A DNA stretch of 64,000 nt from Emticicia aquatilis (GCF_014644295.1 NZ_BMKK01000016.1:56048-120047); one strand, 5' to 3'; numbered from the stretch's first letter, positions 8,187 through 17,811 are shown. Notes: generated from the sequence alone by a model not told the origin. Translations and numbers: made by a program.

Positions 8187-9371
8187 ATGAGAATTATTAT
8201 TTGTGATATATATGTTAGGTTAGTTGGACATAATTTGGGTCATATTCAAAACATACTACGATTTTTAGAGAAAAACCCATCGAATGATGAATACATATTT
8301 CTGTTAAATCCAGATGCACAAACAATTCCTTCAGTAAAAACGACTGCTCTGAACGTGAAGATAATTTTCTTCACCGAAGAAGAGTTTGCTCCATTCAATT
8401 CGGGTATGAGTATCATAAAATCTACTCAGATAATTTGGAAACACATTAGTCGTTATGCCACTGAATATCAAGCGAATAAAGTGATAATGATGATGCTTGA
8501 TATGTTTCAACATACCATCGGAAGTAGCCGTTTTCCTTGCCAACTCACTGGAATTATGTTTAATCCATATCCACGAGTAATTGCCCAAGACTCTACACTA
8601 CGAGCCAAACAGAAATCAACCATAACAAAGGCCCGCAAATTATTCACAACATGGTGGATGTGTCGGAATACGCAATTAAAAAAGGTTTTTATATTTAATG
8701 ATAGAGAAACTATCAAAAATATGAATGAAACACTTGGAACAAAGGTTTTTACGTATTTGCCTGACCCTGTGTATGACTACCCAACTCGTGAAGGGTTGAT
8801 TATCAGAGAAAAATATAAAATTGCTACTCACAAAAAGATTCTTTTAGCCTTTGGTTTTATTGATGCCAAAAAGAATGTTGTAAACTTATTGAAAGCTTTA
8901 CAACAACTGAGTGCAGAAGATGCAGCAAATATTTGCTTGCTGGTAGTGGGAAAAATTCACGGAGAGCATCAAGCAACATTAATGGAAGCTTTTGAAGAAG
9001 CCAAGAAAACTCGCCCCGAACTCCAAATTGAGTTTGAAAGCAGATTTGTTGATGATGATGAAATGGAGGCTTATGTTGGGCAGAGCGATATAGTTTCGGT
9101 TGCTTATATCAATTTCTTTTCATCGAGTGGTGTTATTGGTTTGGCGGCAAGGCATAACAAACCAGTTTTGGCCACAAAATTTGGTGTTGTAGGCGACCTC
9201 ACTCGTGAGTATAATTTAGGAATAACGGTTGATGGATTTAATCCTGAGGAAATCAAACAAGCAGTTTTGACCTTCTTGAAAACGAAAAACGCTTACCCCG
9301 AAAGAGCAAGCGTTTTTGTACAAAATCATAGTAGTGACAATTTTATTAAGACCCTACTTGAGTTGAATTAA
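8187..9371 (+). CDS. Glycosyltransferase, GT-B fold
   Basis: 394 aa. The C-terminal half resembles family 4 glycosyltransferases: KKILLAFGFIDAKKNVVNL (about residue 213), LLVVGKIHGEH, then the DDEMEAYVGQSDIVSVAY and SSGVIGLAARHNKPVLATKFG region (about 290-340), where the usual second acidic loop would sit. The N-terminal half is divergent; it opens with a short hydrophobic strand, not a signal peptide, so the protein is probably cytoplasmic. It likely continues the glycan pathway of the upstream glycosyltransferase. Its stop codon overlaps that of the convergent epimerase gene by 3 bp. Confidence 0.82.
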   Translation: MRIIICDIYVRLVGHNLGHIQNILRFLEKNPSNDEYIFLLNPDAQTIPSVKTTALNVKIIFFTEEEFAPFNSGMSIIKSTQIIWKHISRYATEYQANKVIMMMLDMFQHTIGSSRFPCQLTGIMFNPYPRVIAQDSTLRAKQKSTITKARKLFTTWWMCRNTQLKKVFIFNDRETIKNMNETLGTKVFTYLPDPVYDYPTREGLIIREKYKIATHKKILLAFGFIDAKKNVVNLLKALQQLSAEDAANICLLVVGKIHGEHQATLMEAFEEAKKTRPELQIEFESRFVDDDEMEAYVGQSDIVSVAYINFFSSSGVIGLAARHNKPVLATKFGVVGDLTREYNLGITVDGFNPEEIKQAVLTFLKTKNAYPERASVFVQNHSSDNFIKTLLELN

Positions 9372-10342
9372 GCTAATTCAACTTCTTTGGCTGCTTGTTC
9401 AGCAATCCAATGATATGTTTTGGTGATTCCTTCTCTCAATGAGTGAGATGGAGCCCAACCCAATTTTTCTTGAATCAAGGCATTATCAGAATTTCTTCCA
9501 CGAACACCTTCTGGTCCAGGGATATTCTTGATAGTAATTTTTTTGCCAGAAATTTCAGCAATTAATTTTGCGAAATCATTGATTGAAATCATTTCTTCCG
9601 AACCAATATTTACTGGACCAGAGAAATCAGATTCCATTAAACGACGTACTCCTTCAACACATTCTTCTACGTACAAGAACGAACGAGTTTGCTTTCCATC
9701 ACCCCAAATTTCGATAGTTCCGCCATCTTCTGCTTCAATTACTTTACGGCAGATTGCAGCTGGAGCTTTCTCACGTCCACCTTTCCAAGTGCCTTGAGGC
9801 CCGAAGATATTATGGAAACGAGCCACTTTTACAGTGATACCCAAGTTACGTTGGTAAGTTAAGTATAAACGCTCACTAAATAATTTCTCCCAACCATATT
9901 CGCTATCTGGAGCAGCAGGATAGGCCGATTCTTCAGAACATTTAGGATTATCAGGGTCAAGTTGATTATACTCAGGATACATACAAGCCGATGAAGAATA
10001 GAATATTTTCTTTACGCCAGCTTGTTGTGCTGCGTGTAACATATTTAGGTTACAAAGAGCCGAATTATGCATTACGGCAGCGTCATTCTCACCTGTAAAA
10101 ATATATCCAGCACCACCCATATCAGCAGCCAATTGATATACCTCATCAAAACCACCTTCAACCACTTGACGGCAGATAACTGGGTCTGTTAAGTCACCAA
10201 TTACAAACTCATCAGCATTTCCGTTACCATACTCATTATATTTCAAATCAACGCCTCTTACCCAGTACCCCTCACTTTTTAAGCGGTTTACTAAATGGCC
10301 TCCAATAAAACCACCTGCACCACATACTAATGCTCTTTTCAT
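9368..10342 (-). CDS. GDP-mannose 3,5-epimerase-like SDR enzyme
   Basis: 324 aa. An extended short-chain dehydrogenase with the NAD motif GAGGFIGG (about residues 8-15), LAADMGGAGYI, the SSSACMYPE active-site strand, and YGWEK with catalytic Tyr and Lys (about 148-152). The segments GTWKGGREKAPAAICRK, ECVEGVRRL, PVNIGSEEM and PGPEGVRGRNSDN closely match the plant GDP-D-mannose 3,5-epimerase signature as I know it, more closely than UDP-glucose epimerases. The plant enzyme makes GDP-L-galactose. Here it sits opposite two glycosyltransferases, so it may supply an unusual sugar for a surface glycan. Family assignment is strong; exact product is inferred. Confidence 0.88.
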   Translation of the reverse strand: MKRALVCGAGGFIGGHLVNRLKSEGYWVRGVDLKYNEYGNGNADEFVIGDLTDPVICRQVVEGGFDEVYQLAADMGGAGYIFTGENDAAVMHNSALCNLNMLHAAQQAGVKKIFYSSSACMYPEYNQLDPDNPKCSEESAYPAAPDSEYGWEKLFSERLYLTYQRNLGITVKVARFHNIFGPQGTWKGGREKAPAAICRKVIEAEDGGTIEIWGDGKQTRSFLYVEECVEGVRRLMESDFSGPVNIGSEEMISINDFAKLIAEISGKKITIKNIPGPEGVRGRNSDNALIQEKLGWAPSHSLREGITKTYHWIAEQAAKEVELA

Positions 10343-10574
10343 ATAATTTAATTATCGAAATGAAAACTATTTAATTCTAAATAAAGTACAAATTTAATGA
10401 ATCTAAACTGAATAAAACAATATACATGAAAAGTATTTACTAATAAGTCTATTGTTTTAATAAATTATACCATTTGGTGTAAGTATTAATACAAAATCAC
10501 GAAACTATTGATTTTTATATTGATGTAAATAAGTATGAAATTGTAATAAAATTATATGCTAAATCTCAGAATTA

Positions 10575-11294
10575 TCATATCAAACTAAAAAAATCATTGA
10601 TACCAATCATCTTGGTTTTTGTGTATCCTTCACCAAACTTTGCACCAATCATGTGCCCCATTTCTTGTGAACGAGCTTTTAAGAACTCTAAGAATTCTGG
10701 ACTCGTTAAATAAGATTCTGGTTCAGTACTATTTGGGTCATAAAACTGGCTTTTATATGCTCTGATTGAAGCTTCTTTACTATCCCAATATTTTGAAATA
10801 TCAACTACTAAGTCAGGCTTTATAAATCTATCTTGAATATAATGATATAGAGCTTTCGGACGCCATGCTTGCTGTGACGTACCGTCAAAATCGAATGTTT
10901 GAATCATTCTTAAACCCGAATAAAAACAAGCATCAACTGCCAAAGCAGCCCCTTTACCGTGGTCGGGGTGGCGGTCTTCAATGGCATTAGCTAACACTAC
11001 ATCTGGTTGATAACGACGAATAGCTGCAATTAATTTCATTTGATGTTCTTCGTCATTTTTGAAGAATCCATCTCTGAATCCAAGATTTTCTCTGGCTGAG
11101 ATATTCAAAATCTTAGATGCTGCCGCAGCTTCGGCGGCTCTGATTTCGGGTGTTCCACGAGTGCCGAGTTCGCCTCTGGTAAAATCAATTATGCCAACTT
11201 TTTTGCCTTGGGCAATTGCTGAGGCGATAGTTCCTCCACACGACATTTCTGCATCGTCTGGGTGAGCGGCCATAACAACTAAATCTAATTTCAT
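10575..11294 (-). CDS. bshB1: Bacillithiol biosynthesis deacetylase BshB1
   Basis: 239 aa, PIG-L/LmbE deacetylase fold. Zinc-binding motif AHPDDAEMSCGG at residues 10-21, then DFTRGELGTRGTPEIRAAEA, ENLGFRDGFF, and the second metal motif EDRHPDHGKGA (about 107-117). The GELGTRG and RHPDHGKG segments are typical of BshB1, which removes the acetyl group from GlcNAc-malate in bacillithiol synthesis. Many Bacteroidota make this thiol. The gene stands alone, with a 232-bp AT-rich gap downstream. It also lies upstream of trxB on the same strand, but with a terminator between. Confidence 0.93.
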   Translation of the reverse strand: MKLDLVVMAAHPDDAEMSCGGTIASAIAQGKKVGIIDFTRGELGTRGTPEIRAAEAAAASKILNISARENLGFRDGFFKNDEEHQMKLIAAIRRYQPDVVLANAIEDRHPDHGKGAALAVDACFYSGLRMIQTFDFDGTSQQAWRPKALYHYIQDRFIKPDLVVDISKYWDSKEASIRAYKSQFYDPNSTEPESYLTSPEFLEFLKARSQEMGHMIGAKFGEGYTKTKMIGINDFFSLI

Positions 11295-11330
11295 TTGCTA
11301 CGTGATATTGTTGAACTGTATTATGATATA

Positions 11331-11362
11331 AAAAAAAAGCGACGTAAAAAGTTTCACGTCGC
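11331..11362 (-). terminator. Intrinsic terminator for the M23/LysM gene
   Basis: On the minus strand GCGACGT/ACGTCGC (11356-11362 with 11339-11345) forms a 7-bp stem with further A/T pairing in the loop, followed by an unbroken run of eight or more T. It lies 30 bp after the stop of the M23/LysM gene. Confidence 0.85.
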
Positions 11363-11391
11363 TGATTTTCAGTAATATTTTCTGCAAAGCC

Positions 11392-12519
11392 TTACTTCAC
11401 ACGCAGACGATAACCTGCACGCAAGCGGGCAGAAGAACGTATTTTATTTAATTTACAAATCTCGGCAACTGTTGTGTTGAATTTACCAGCAATCTCACTA
11501 AGATTTTCTCCAGTACGAACTCTGTACCATACCTTACGGCTTACTGCAACTGGTTCATCAAATTCAAAGTCACCTTTACTTGCTCCTCCTCTGAGATAAT
11601 CATAAACTCGAGAGGTAAGTAAAAAGTCTTGAGAAATGATATTGATTTGCCCAGGACTGAAATTGAAAATATTTCTTGCGTCAAATGGATTCCCTTCGTA
11701 GCGAGTTTCAAAGTGTAAGTGTGGGCCAGAACTGCGTCCTGTATTTCCACCTTTACCTATTTCATCTCCAGCTTTTACGATTGTATTTGGCTCAAAATTG
11801 ATTTTCGATAAGTGACCATAAAGTGTTTCGAGACCATTATAATGGCGAATCACAACACATCTACCATAGCCTCCACGGGTACTGGCAACTCTGATGATAC
11901 CATCAAAGGCAGCTAAGATAGGTTCACCAGTATCCAAATCAAGGTCTGTTCCAGTGTGCCAACGACGCCATCTCCAACCAAACTGAGAGTTAGTTACACC
12001 TTTAGCCATTGGGCCAGACCAATAGCGTCCTTGTGAAATATCATATAATTGAATTGGGACTACATCGTCAAACTCTTTGGCGTCAATACCATAAGGGTCA
12101 ACCGAATCAGTATCCCAAACAGAGAAGTAACTGGCGATTTTCACCATTTCATCACTACCAACAAACTGAGCTTCGTCTTCGATTTCTACAATCTGTACTT
12201 GCCCTTCGTCAATTGTTGAAGTATCTTCGTGAACTGCTGTATTGAGCTCTTTTACAGGTTCGATTTTAACCGCAGGTGCTGATTCGACTACCTTTGGAGT
12301 TTCAAACTCATTTACGAAGCGGAGTTTTGGTTCTTCTTCAAAGCTAAACTCATCATCTTCTTTTTTGTCTTTATTGAAGTTTTTATCTTTTGCGTTAGAA
12401 TCTTTCTGCTTAGAAGGAATATTGGGCTTATTCAACTTTAAACCTCGCTCACGTTGTTGAGCAAACGTTGTCGTGGAAATAGCCACAGCTAAGATAATTG
12501 GTAATATAGCCTTTTTCAT
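11392..12519 (-). CDS. M23 peptidoglycan endopeptidase with C-terminal LysM
   Basis: 375 aa. Signal peptide (MKKAILPIILAVAISTTTFA), then a charged low-complexity linker rich in K, D and E (about 30-120). The M23 domain shows the zinc ligands HTGTDLDLDTGEP (about 188-200) and SSGPHLHFET (about 263-272), plus the glycine-rich GYGRCVVIRHYNGLETLYGHLS. A LysM domain closes the protein (VRTGENLSEIAGKFNTTVAEICKLN, about 328-352), which binds peptidoglycan. All catalytic histidines are visible, so it is likely an active cell-wall hydrolase in the periplasm. It is followed by its own terminator. Confidence 0.93.
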   Translation of the reverse strand: MKKAILPIILAVAISTTTFAQQRERGLKLNKPNIPSKQKDSNAKDKNFNKDKKEDDEFSFEEEPKLRFVNEFETPKVVESAPAVKIEPVKELNTAVHEDTSTIDEGQVQIVEIEDEAQFVGSDEMVKIASYFSVWDTDSVDPYGIDAKEFDDVVPIQLYDISQGRYWSGPMAKGVTNSQFGWRWRRWHTGTDLDLDTGEPILAAFDGIIRVASTRGGYGRCVVIRHYNGLETLYGHLSKINFEPNTIVKAGDEIGKGGNTGRSSGPHLHFETRYEGNPFDARNIFNFSPGQINIISQDFLLTSRVYDYLRGGASKGDFEFDEPVAVSRKVWYRVRTGENLSEIAGKFNTTVAEICKLNKIRSSARLRAGYRLRVK

Positions 12520-12624
12520 GTTTTAGTTGTTTTGGTTATAAGGCAGCACCAAACTTGTTACTAAAAGTATGCCAAAAATAATTAAATGGATACAATTAAT
12601 AACAAGTTTAAGTATAATATCTGA

Positions 12625-13566
12625 TTAATGCAAGCCTTGAGCGGCTAAATATCTCTCAGCGTCAAGGGCTGCCATACAGCCACTTCCTGCTGCTGTAACC
12701 GCCTGACGGTAGATTTTATCTTGTGCATCACCACATGCAAACACACCTTCGATGTTAGTTCGGCTGCTACCTTTTTCAGTTTCGATGTAGCCCGCATCAT
12801 CAAGCGTCAAATAATCTGCGAAAATTTGGGTGTTTGGTTGATGACCAATTGCAACAAAGAATCCAGTTACGTCAATCGTACTTTCTTCATTGGTTTTGGT
12901 GTTTTTCAATCTTGCTCCCGTTACGCCATCTTCTCCTAAAACTTCAAGCGTTTCGGTATTGAATAAGATTTCGATGTTTGGTGTGTTTTTTACACGGTTT
13001 TGCATGATTTGCGATGCACGGAATTCATCACGACGCACCAACATATATACTTTATTACAAAGTTTTGACAAATAATGTGCCTCTTCGCAAGCAGTATCAC
13101 CTGCACCTACGATTGCGACATCTTGTTTACGGAAAAAGAATCCATCACACACCGCACAAGCAGAAACTCCGTATCCGTTGAGGCGTTGCTCTGATTCTAA
13201 ACCAAGCCATTTGGCCGAAGCTCCAGTGGCGATGATAACAGTTTTTGCGGTAATTTCAATATTATCATCAATCGTTACTTTATGAGCACCGGGTGTTGAA
13301 AAATCAACTTTAGTTGCCATTCCGTAGCGATTATCCAGTCCAAATCTTTCTGCTTGCTTTCTGAAATCTTCCATCATTTCAGGGCCTTGAATACCATCAG
13401 GATAGCCCGGGAAGTTTTCTACATCTGTCGTAATTGTTAATTGTCCGCCAGGTTGTCCACCTTGATACATCAATGGTTTTAGACCCGCACGTGCTGCATA
13501 AATTGCTGCTGTATAACCCGCTGGGCCCGAACCCAAAATTAAAACATCTACTTGTTCTTGTGCCAT
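12625..13566 (-). CDS. trxB: Thioredoxin-disulfide reductase
   Basis: 313 aa. FAD-binding GSGPAGYTAAIYAARAG (about 12-28), redox centre CAVC (about 136-139) within the SACAVCDGFFF segment, NADPH-binding VGAGDTACEEA (about 152-162), and the C-terminal FAD contact FACGDAQD. Length and motif order are those of low-molecular-weight TrxB. It transfers electrons from NADPH to thioredoxin. A palindromic CCCCTAAAGGGG element begins 5 bp before its start codon, an odd position for a repeat and a possible influence on translation. Confidence 0.96.
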   Translation of the reverse strand: MAQEQVDVLILGSGPAGYTAAIYAARAGLKPLMYQGGQPGGQLTITTDVENFPGYPDGIQGPEMMEDFRKQAERFGLDNRYGMATKVDFSTPGAHKVTIDDNIEITAKTVIIATGASAKWLGLESEQRLNGYGVSACAVCDGFFFRKQDVAIVGAGDTACEEAHYLSKLCNKVYMLVRRDEFRASQIMQNRVKNTPNIEILFNTETLEVLGEDGVTGARLKNTKTNEESTIDVTGFFVAIGHQPNTQIFADYLTLDDAGYIETEKGSSRTNIEGVFACGDAQDKIYRQAVTAAGSGCMAALDAERYLAAQGLH

Positions 13567-13576
13567 ATGCCCCCAT

Positions 13577-13588
13577 CCCCTAAAGGGG
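13577..13588. repeat. CCCCTAAAGGGG palindromic element, copy 1
   Basis: CCCCTAAAGGGG, preceded by CCCCCAT and followed by AGTTTT, lies immediately upstream of the trxB start. Two related copies are found around 25866 and 25957. Confidence 0.6.
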
Positions 13589-13676
13589 AGTTTTATTATT
13601 TAAAATTTCTTGTTTATGTATGAGTAACATCAATTCTTAATTGCAAAGTTCGGCAAAAAAGCCTTAAACGGCAAGT

Positions 13677-15557
13677 TTACAAAATACTCATTTCGATTCT
13701 GCGGTTGATTTGGCGATTTTCCTCCGAAGTATTCGGTACAAGTGGTTTGGTTTTTCCGTAACCTTTAACTTTAATGTTCTGTGGATTGACGCCTTTTTTT
13801 ATGAGATAATCAGCCACTGAAAATGCTCTTTTTTCGGAAAGTGCTTGATTTTCGGCATCTTTTCCCACATCGTCGGTATGCCCTGAAATCTCTACTTGCA
13901 AAGACGGATTTTGGGCCAATAATAGTTGCAGTTTATCGAGTTCGGTAAATGATTCGGGACGAAGTTCGGCTTTTCCAGAATCGAAAAAGATATTATTTAG
14001 CACAGTTTTAACATCTTTTTTGATTGGGTCGAGCAGAATATCAATACTTTTTCCATCGGCTTCGGTTTTTTCTGAAAAATTGAAAGTTAAACTCTTGAAA
14101 AAATAATCTTTTTTATTGATGAAAAGTCCGTACTGACTTCCGTTGGGCAAAACTGCGGTATATTGCCCCGTGACAGCATCAGAAGTTGTTTTTTCTATAA
14201 TTTTGTTAGTTTTCAAATCAACCAATTCGATTTCAGCCGAAAGGTTTTGATTGTTATTAGCATCTTTTACTGTGCCTTTTACGTAGCTCGCTCGCTTGAA
14301 TTTTTCGGAAAGTTTGGCTGGAATATCAAACTGAAAAAGTTTTATGTCAGGTTTCACATCAGATGAATAATAGCCTTTTGAGCCATCAGCCGAAATAAAT
14401 AGAGCCACTTGGTCTTCATGGGTATTGATTGGAAAACCCAAATTTTCGGGTTTGGAGTAAATGCCAATTTTAGATTCGGTCATGAATAAATCTAATCCGC
14501 CCATTCCCAAATGCCCATCCGAAGCGAAAAACAAAGTATGCCCATTGGCGTGTACGAAAGGCGAAATTTCGTCGTTTGCTGTATTAATTACATCGCCGAG
14601 ATTTATGGCTTTTGTCCAAGTGTTATTTTCTTTTAATTCACTTACCCATAAGTCTTTACGTCCGTAACCTCCTTGTCGGTCAGAAGAAAAATACAAGACT
14701 CTTCCATCGTTTGATAGACTGGGTTGTGCTTCCCAAAATGGGGTGTTTACACTACCTCCTAAATTTTCGGGAGTGGTCCACTCTTCGCCTACTTTCTTGG
14801 AAATATACAAATCGCAACTTCCCAGACTATTTTTGCCATCGCAACTTGTAAACACAAGTGTACGGCCATCGGCCGAGATACTGCATGTACCTTCGTTGGC
14901 AGTTGTATTGATTTTTTCAGATATACTTTTGGGAGCAGACCAGGTGCTGTTTGTGAGTTGAGAAATATATAAATTTTCGTCGCCATCATCTGAGCGAGCC
15001 GTAAAAATAAGGGTTTCGTTATCGGCAGTCAGAACAGGAAAATATTGTTTGTTTTTAAAATTGATAGTTGAGCCCATTTCGGCAGCTTTGAAAGGCATTG
15101 CAGCACTTTTGGCTTCTTCTCCAAACTTACATTGTTCCAACTGGCGTGTAAGTTGCTTCATTACTGGGCTGTTCTGCGGTACATTTCTTACCGAAAAACT
15201 CAAGTATTCTTTGGCTTTTGCGTATTCGCCAGCTTTTATGAGCCGTGTACCAATGTATGTGTATCCTTGCGTAAGAAGTGGGTCATTGGGGCGTAATTCG
15301 ATAGCTTTTTTGTAGAATTTGATGGCATTTTCTTGATTTCGAGCTGCTTCGTTGATTTGACCAAGTTTGAAGTATGGGTCAGCGAAAGTAGAATCTTTTT
15401 CAATGGCTTTTTGTAGATTTTCAATCGCATCTACTGATTTTCTTTCAGAAATATTCTTTAAGGCTTTATCGTAAAATTCTTTTGCTTTTGGGTTGGGAAC
15501 TTGGGCAGATATATTGAATGAAAGTGTAAGCAGCAGAACTGTAAAATATCTTATCAT
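13677..15557 (-). CDS. PorE-like OmpA-family protein (TPR, PD40 propeller, regulatory domain, OmpA)
   Basis: 626 aa with signal peptide. Domains in order: TPR repeats (about 25-150, e.g. ADPYFKLGQINEAARNQENAIKFYKKA), WD40/PD40 beta-propeller (about 168-400; repeated units such as GRTLVFTSCDG, GRVLYFSSDRQGGYGRKDLW, and HTLFFASDGHLGMGGLDLF), a carboxypeptidase-regulatory-like sandwich (about 425-510), and a C-terminal OmpA peptidoglycan-binding domain (about 515-626; IFFDSGKAELRPES, ISGHTDDVGKD, GYGKTKP). This order matches PorE, which links the type IX secretion machine to peptidoglycan. No other core por genes lie nearby, and the family has many paralogues, so a T9SS role is likely but not certain. 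Confidence 0.82.
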   Translation of the reverse strand: MIRYFTVLLLTLSFNISAQVPNPKAKEFYDKALKNISERKSVDAIENLQKAIEKDSTFADPYFKLGQINEAARNQENAIKFYKKAIELRPNDPLLTQGYTYIGTRLIKAGEYAKAKEYLSFSVRNVPQNSPVMKQLTRQLEQCKFGEEAKSAAMPFKAAEMGSTINFKNKQYFPVLTADNETLIFTARSDDGDENLYISQLTNSTWSAPKSISEKINTTANEGTCSISADGRTLVFTSCDGKNSLGSCDLYISKKVGEEWTTPENLGGSVNTPFWEAQPSLSNDGRVLYFSSDRQGGYGRKDLWVSELKENNTWTKAINLGDVINTANDEISPFVHANGHTLFFASDGHLGMGGLDLFMTESKIGIYSKPENLGFPINTHEDQVALFISADGSKGYYSSDVKPDIKLFQFDIPAKLSEKFKRASYVKGTVKDANNNQNLSAEIELVDLKTNKIIEKTTSDAVTGQYTAVLPNGSQYGLFINKKDYFFKSLTFNFSEKTEADGKSIDILLDPIKKDVKTVLNNIFFDSGKAELRPESFTELDKLQLLLAQNPSLQVEISGHTDDVGKDAENQALSEKRAFSVADYLIKKGVNPQNIKVKGYGKTKPLVPNTSEENRQINRRIEMSIL

Positions 15558-15701
15558 AAATTTTGTTGTAAAAATTTATTTTAAAACGTTCGACTGCATT
15601 TCATTGTTATCTTTGCAGTCAATTAATTGAAAGTTTCTGTATATAAATTTTCGTTGAAGAAACATTCATAATTCTTAATTCTACATTCTCAATTATAAAA
15701 G

Positions 15702-16235
15702 ATGCTTCATTTATATTTAAAATCGCTACATATTATAGGATTTGTCTCGTGGTTTGCTGGCTTGTTTTATTTGGTCAGAATGTTTGTGTATCATGCTGAA
15801 GCCGCCGATAAACCCGAGGCTTTGCGTGAAGATTGGAAAAAACAATATACAGCTATGCAATGGCGAGTATATAAAATTATCTGTAACCCAGCCATGATGA
15901 TTACGTGGACTTGCGGAATATTAATGCTTGTAAATACACCTGCGTTTTTAGAACAAGGTTGGTTACAAACAAAGTTGGTATTACTCGTGTTGCTGACTGG
16001 CTATCATCTTTACTGTAAGGGAATCATAAAAAAGCAAGAGGCAGATAGAAGCACTTATACTTCTTTTCAATTTAGGTTGTTGAATGAGCTTCCCACCTTA
16101 TTTTTGGTGGCAATTGTGCTTTTGGCCGTTGTGAAAGATTTATTAAACTTCGTTTATTTATTTTTAGGGGTTTTGGCTTTCGGTTTTACTTTGTTTTTTG
16201 CGGCTCGTGCATATAAAAAGTTTAGAGAGAAGTAG
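15702..16235 (+). CDS. hemJ: Protoporphyrinogen IX oxidase HemJ-type membrane protein
   Basis: 177 aa with four hydrophobic segments. The opening YLKSLHIIGFVSWFAGLFYLVRMFVYHAEA (given here as a whole segment of residues 4-33, with His10 conserved) and WRVYKIICNPAMMITW (about 54-69) are typical of the HemJ/CopD-like oxidase, which converts protoporphyrinogen IX to protoporphyrin IX in haem synthesis. Length fits. The gene stands alone between two genes on the opposite strand. The first 144 bp upstream contain AT-rich sequence with no obvious operator. Confidence 0.88.
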   Translation: MLHLYLKSLHIIGFVSWFAGLFYLVRMFVYHAEAADKPEALREDWKKQYTAMQWRVYKIICNPAMMITWTCGILMLVNTPAFLEQGWLQTKLVLLVLLTGYHLYCKGIIKKQEADRSTYTSFQFRLLNELPTLFLVAIVLLAVVKDLLNFVYLFLGVLAFGFTLFFAARAYKKFREK

Positions 16236-16282
16236 AATAACACTATTCTATTTCTCTACAATTGGTAAGTTGAAAACTTGTA

Positions 16283-17776
16283 CTACTTGCCATATAATTC
16301 ATTAAATGCTTTTTCGTATTTATCGCCCGCTTTCCATTTTGGAGCAGTTGGGCGGTCGGCAATCAAACGAGCAGAATAAATATAAGCTTGACAAAACTTC
16401 AATAAATAATTATAGTTTACAGATTCTGGACTATCTGAAACTTGGTGATAAAACTTATTGATTTCTGCATCAAAAGCTGTAAAACCTGGGGCGAAATCGG
16501 GCGAAGGAATGCCTTTGGCGGCTAAATTCACATTATCCGAGCGGTCGAAAAGATTTTGTTCGGGAGCTGGGTCGGAAATGGCAGTTAGCCCATACGCCTT
16601 TGCTCCTGCTTCGATTTGTGGTTGGGCATCAGTGCGGTCAAGCCCAATAATGGTTACTTTAGTTGTGTCGTTGTAGCCCGCACCATCGCAATCAAGACTA
16701 TAAACACATTGTTTCAACGGCACGAGTGGATGCTCAGCGTAATATTTACTTCCTAAAAGCCCGATTTCTTCGCCAGTATAAGCAATGAATAAAATCGAAC
16801 GCTTGGCTGGTTTTTGTGTAAATGCTTTTACTGCTGATAAAATGGCAGTTGTTCCGAAAGCATTATCTCTTGCTCCATTGAAAATTGTATCACTTTCAGT
16901 TACTCGACCACCTTTTCGTCCAGTGCCAACGTGGTCGAAGTGTGCAGTTAATACCAAATATTCGTTTTTCAAAACAGGGTCAGACCCTTCCAAAACACCT
17001 AAAACATTGTACGACATCACGGTCTTTTTCGACACCTCAGCCACATTCAAACTAAGTGTAGAAAGCGTTTCTTTAGCAAACTTTTTAATATGCGTGTTAC
17101 TTACCCAAATATGCGGAATGTCTGAACTTGAAGCATTATCAGGAGCTAACGTAAGTTTTTCACCGCCCATATAATTGGTAATTGCCGCCCACGGATATTT
17201 CAAATTATATAACTGGATAAAAGCAGCTGCACCATTTTTGGCGGCAAAATCTACTTTTTTTGATGAACCTCTGAGGTTTTCGTTCGGGTCATCGCTGTTT
17301 GGAATACCAAATTGAGCAACTACGATTTTGCCTTTTACATCAATGCCTTTGTAATCATCTTGTTTTTCATCGACCCAGCCATAGCCAACAAAAACTACTG
17401 GAACATTTTCGAGTTTTGTGGCTTTTCCGCTCAACATAATAAAATCTTTTGTCCATTTTAATGAGTCTGTTCCAACCAAAACTTCTCCTTTTTTTGTGGG
17501 TTTTACCATTTCAAAAGGGACTGGTTGCAAATAATCTTTTTGTCCGTTTGGTGTTTTTAAACCTTGTAAACGGAAGTTTTCGGCTACGTATCGGGCAGCT
17601 ACATTATTGGTAATTTCGCCAGTTCGACGTCCCAACATTTCATCCGAAGCAATAAAACGGATATGAGACTCGATTTCTTTTTTTGATAATTTGTATTCGG
17701 GTAGCTTGCTTATTTTTTGTGCATTTGCTCCGAAAATAATAATGGTTAGGAGAAGTAATAGATGTTTGATTTTCAT
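16283..17776 (-). CDS. Secreted M28-family metallopeptidase
   Basis: 497 aa. Signal peptide ends near ANA-QK (about 20). A PA-type insert domain spans about 110-250 (VPVVFVGYGW, GKIVVAQFG). The M28 zinc aminopeptidase core then shows the metal ligands HFDHVGT (about 278), GARDNAFGTTAIL (about 300), FIAYTGEEIGLLGSKYY (about 328-344; EE general base), and DCDGAG (about 358-363); the last histidine is in FYHQVSDSPE. These are the expected ligands for a bi-zinc exopeptidase acting outside the cytoplasm. It converges on hemJ with a 47-bp gap. Confidence 0.93.
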   Translation of the reverse strand: MKIKHLLLLLTIIIFGANAQKISKLPEYKLSKKEIESHIRFIASDEMLGRRTGEITNNVAARYVAENFRLQGLKTPNGQKDYLQPVPFEMVKPTKKGEVLVGTDSLKWTKDFIMLSGKATKLENVPVVFVGYGWVDEKQDDYKGIDVKGKIVVAQFGIPNSDDPNENLRGSSKKVDFAAKNGAAAFIQLYNLKYPWAAITNYMGGEKLTLAPDNASSSDIPHIWVSNTHIKKFAKETLSTLSLNVAEVSKKTVMSYNVLGVLEGSDPVLKNEYLVLTAHFDHVGTGRKGGRVTESDTIFNGARDNAFGTTAILSAVKAFTQKPAKRSILFIAYTGEEIGLLGSKYYAEHPLVPLKQCVYSLDCDGAGYNDTTKVTIIGLDRTDAQPQIEAGAKAYGLTAISDPAPEQNLFDRSDNVNLAAKGIPSPDFAPGFTAFDAEINKFYHQVSDSPESVNYNYLLKFCQAYIYSARLIADRPTAPKWKAGDKYEKAFNELYGK

Positions 17777-17811
17777 TTTGTTATTGATTATTTATTTAAA
17801 ATTAGGCGAAA

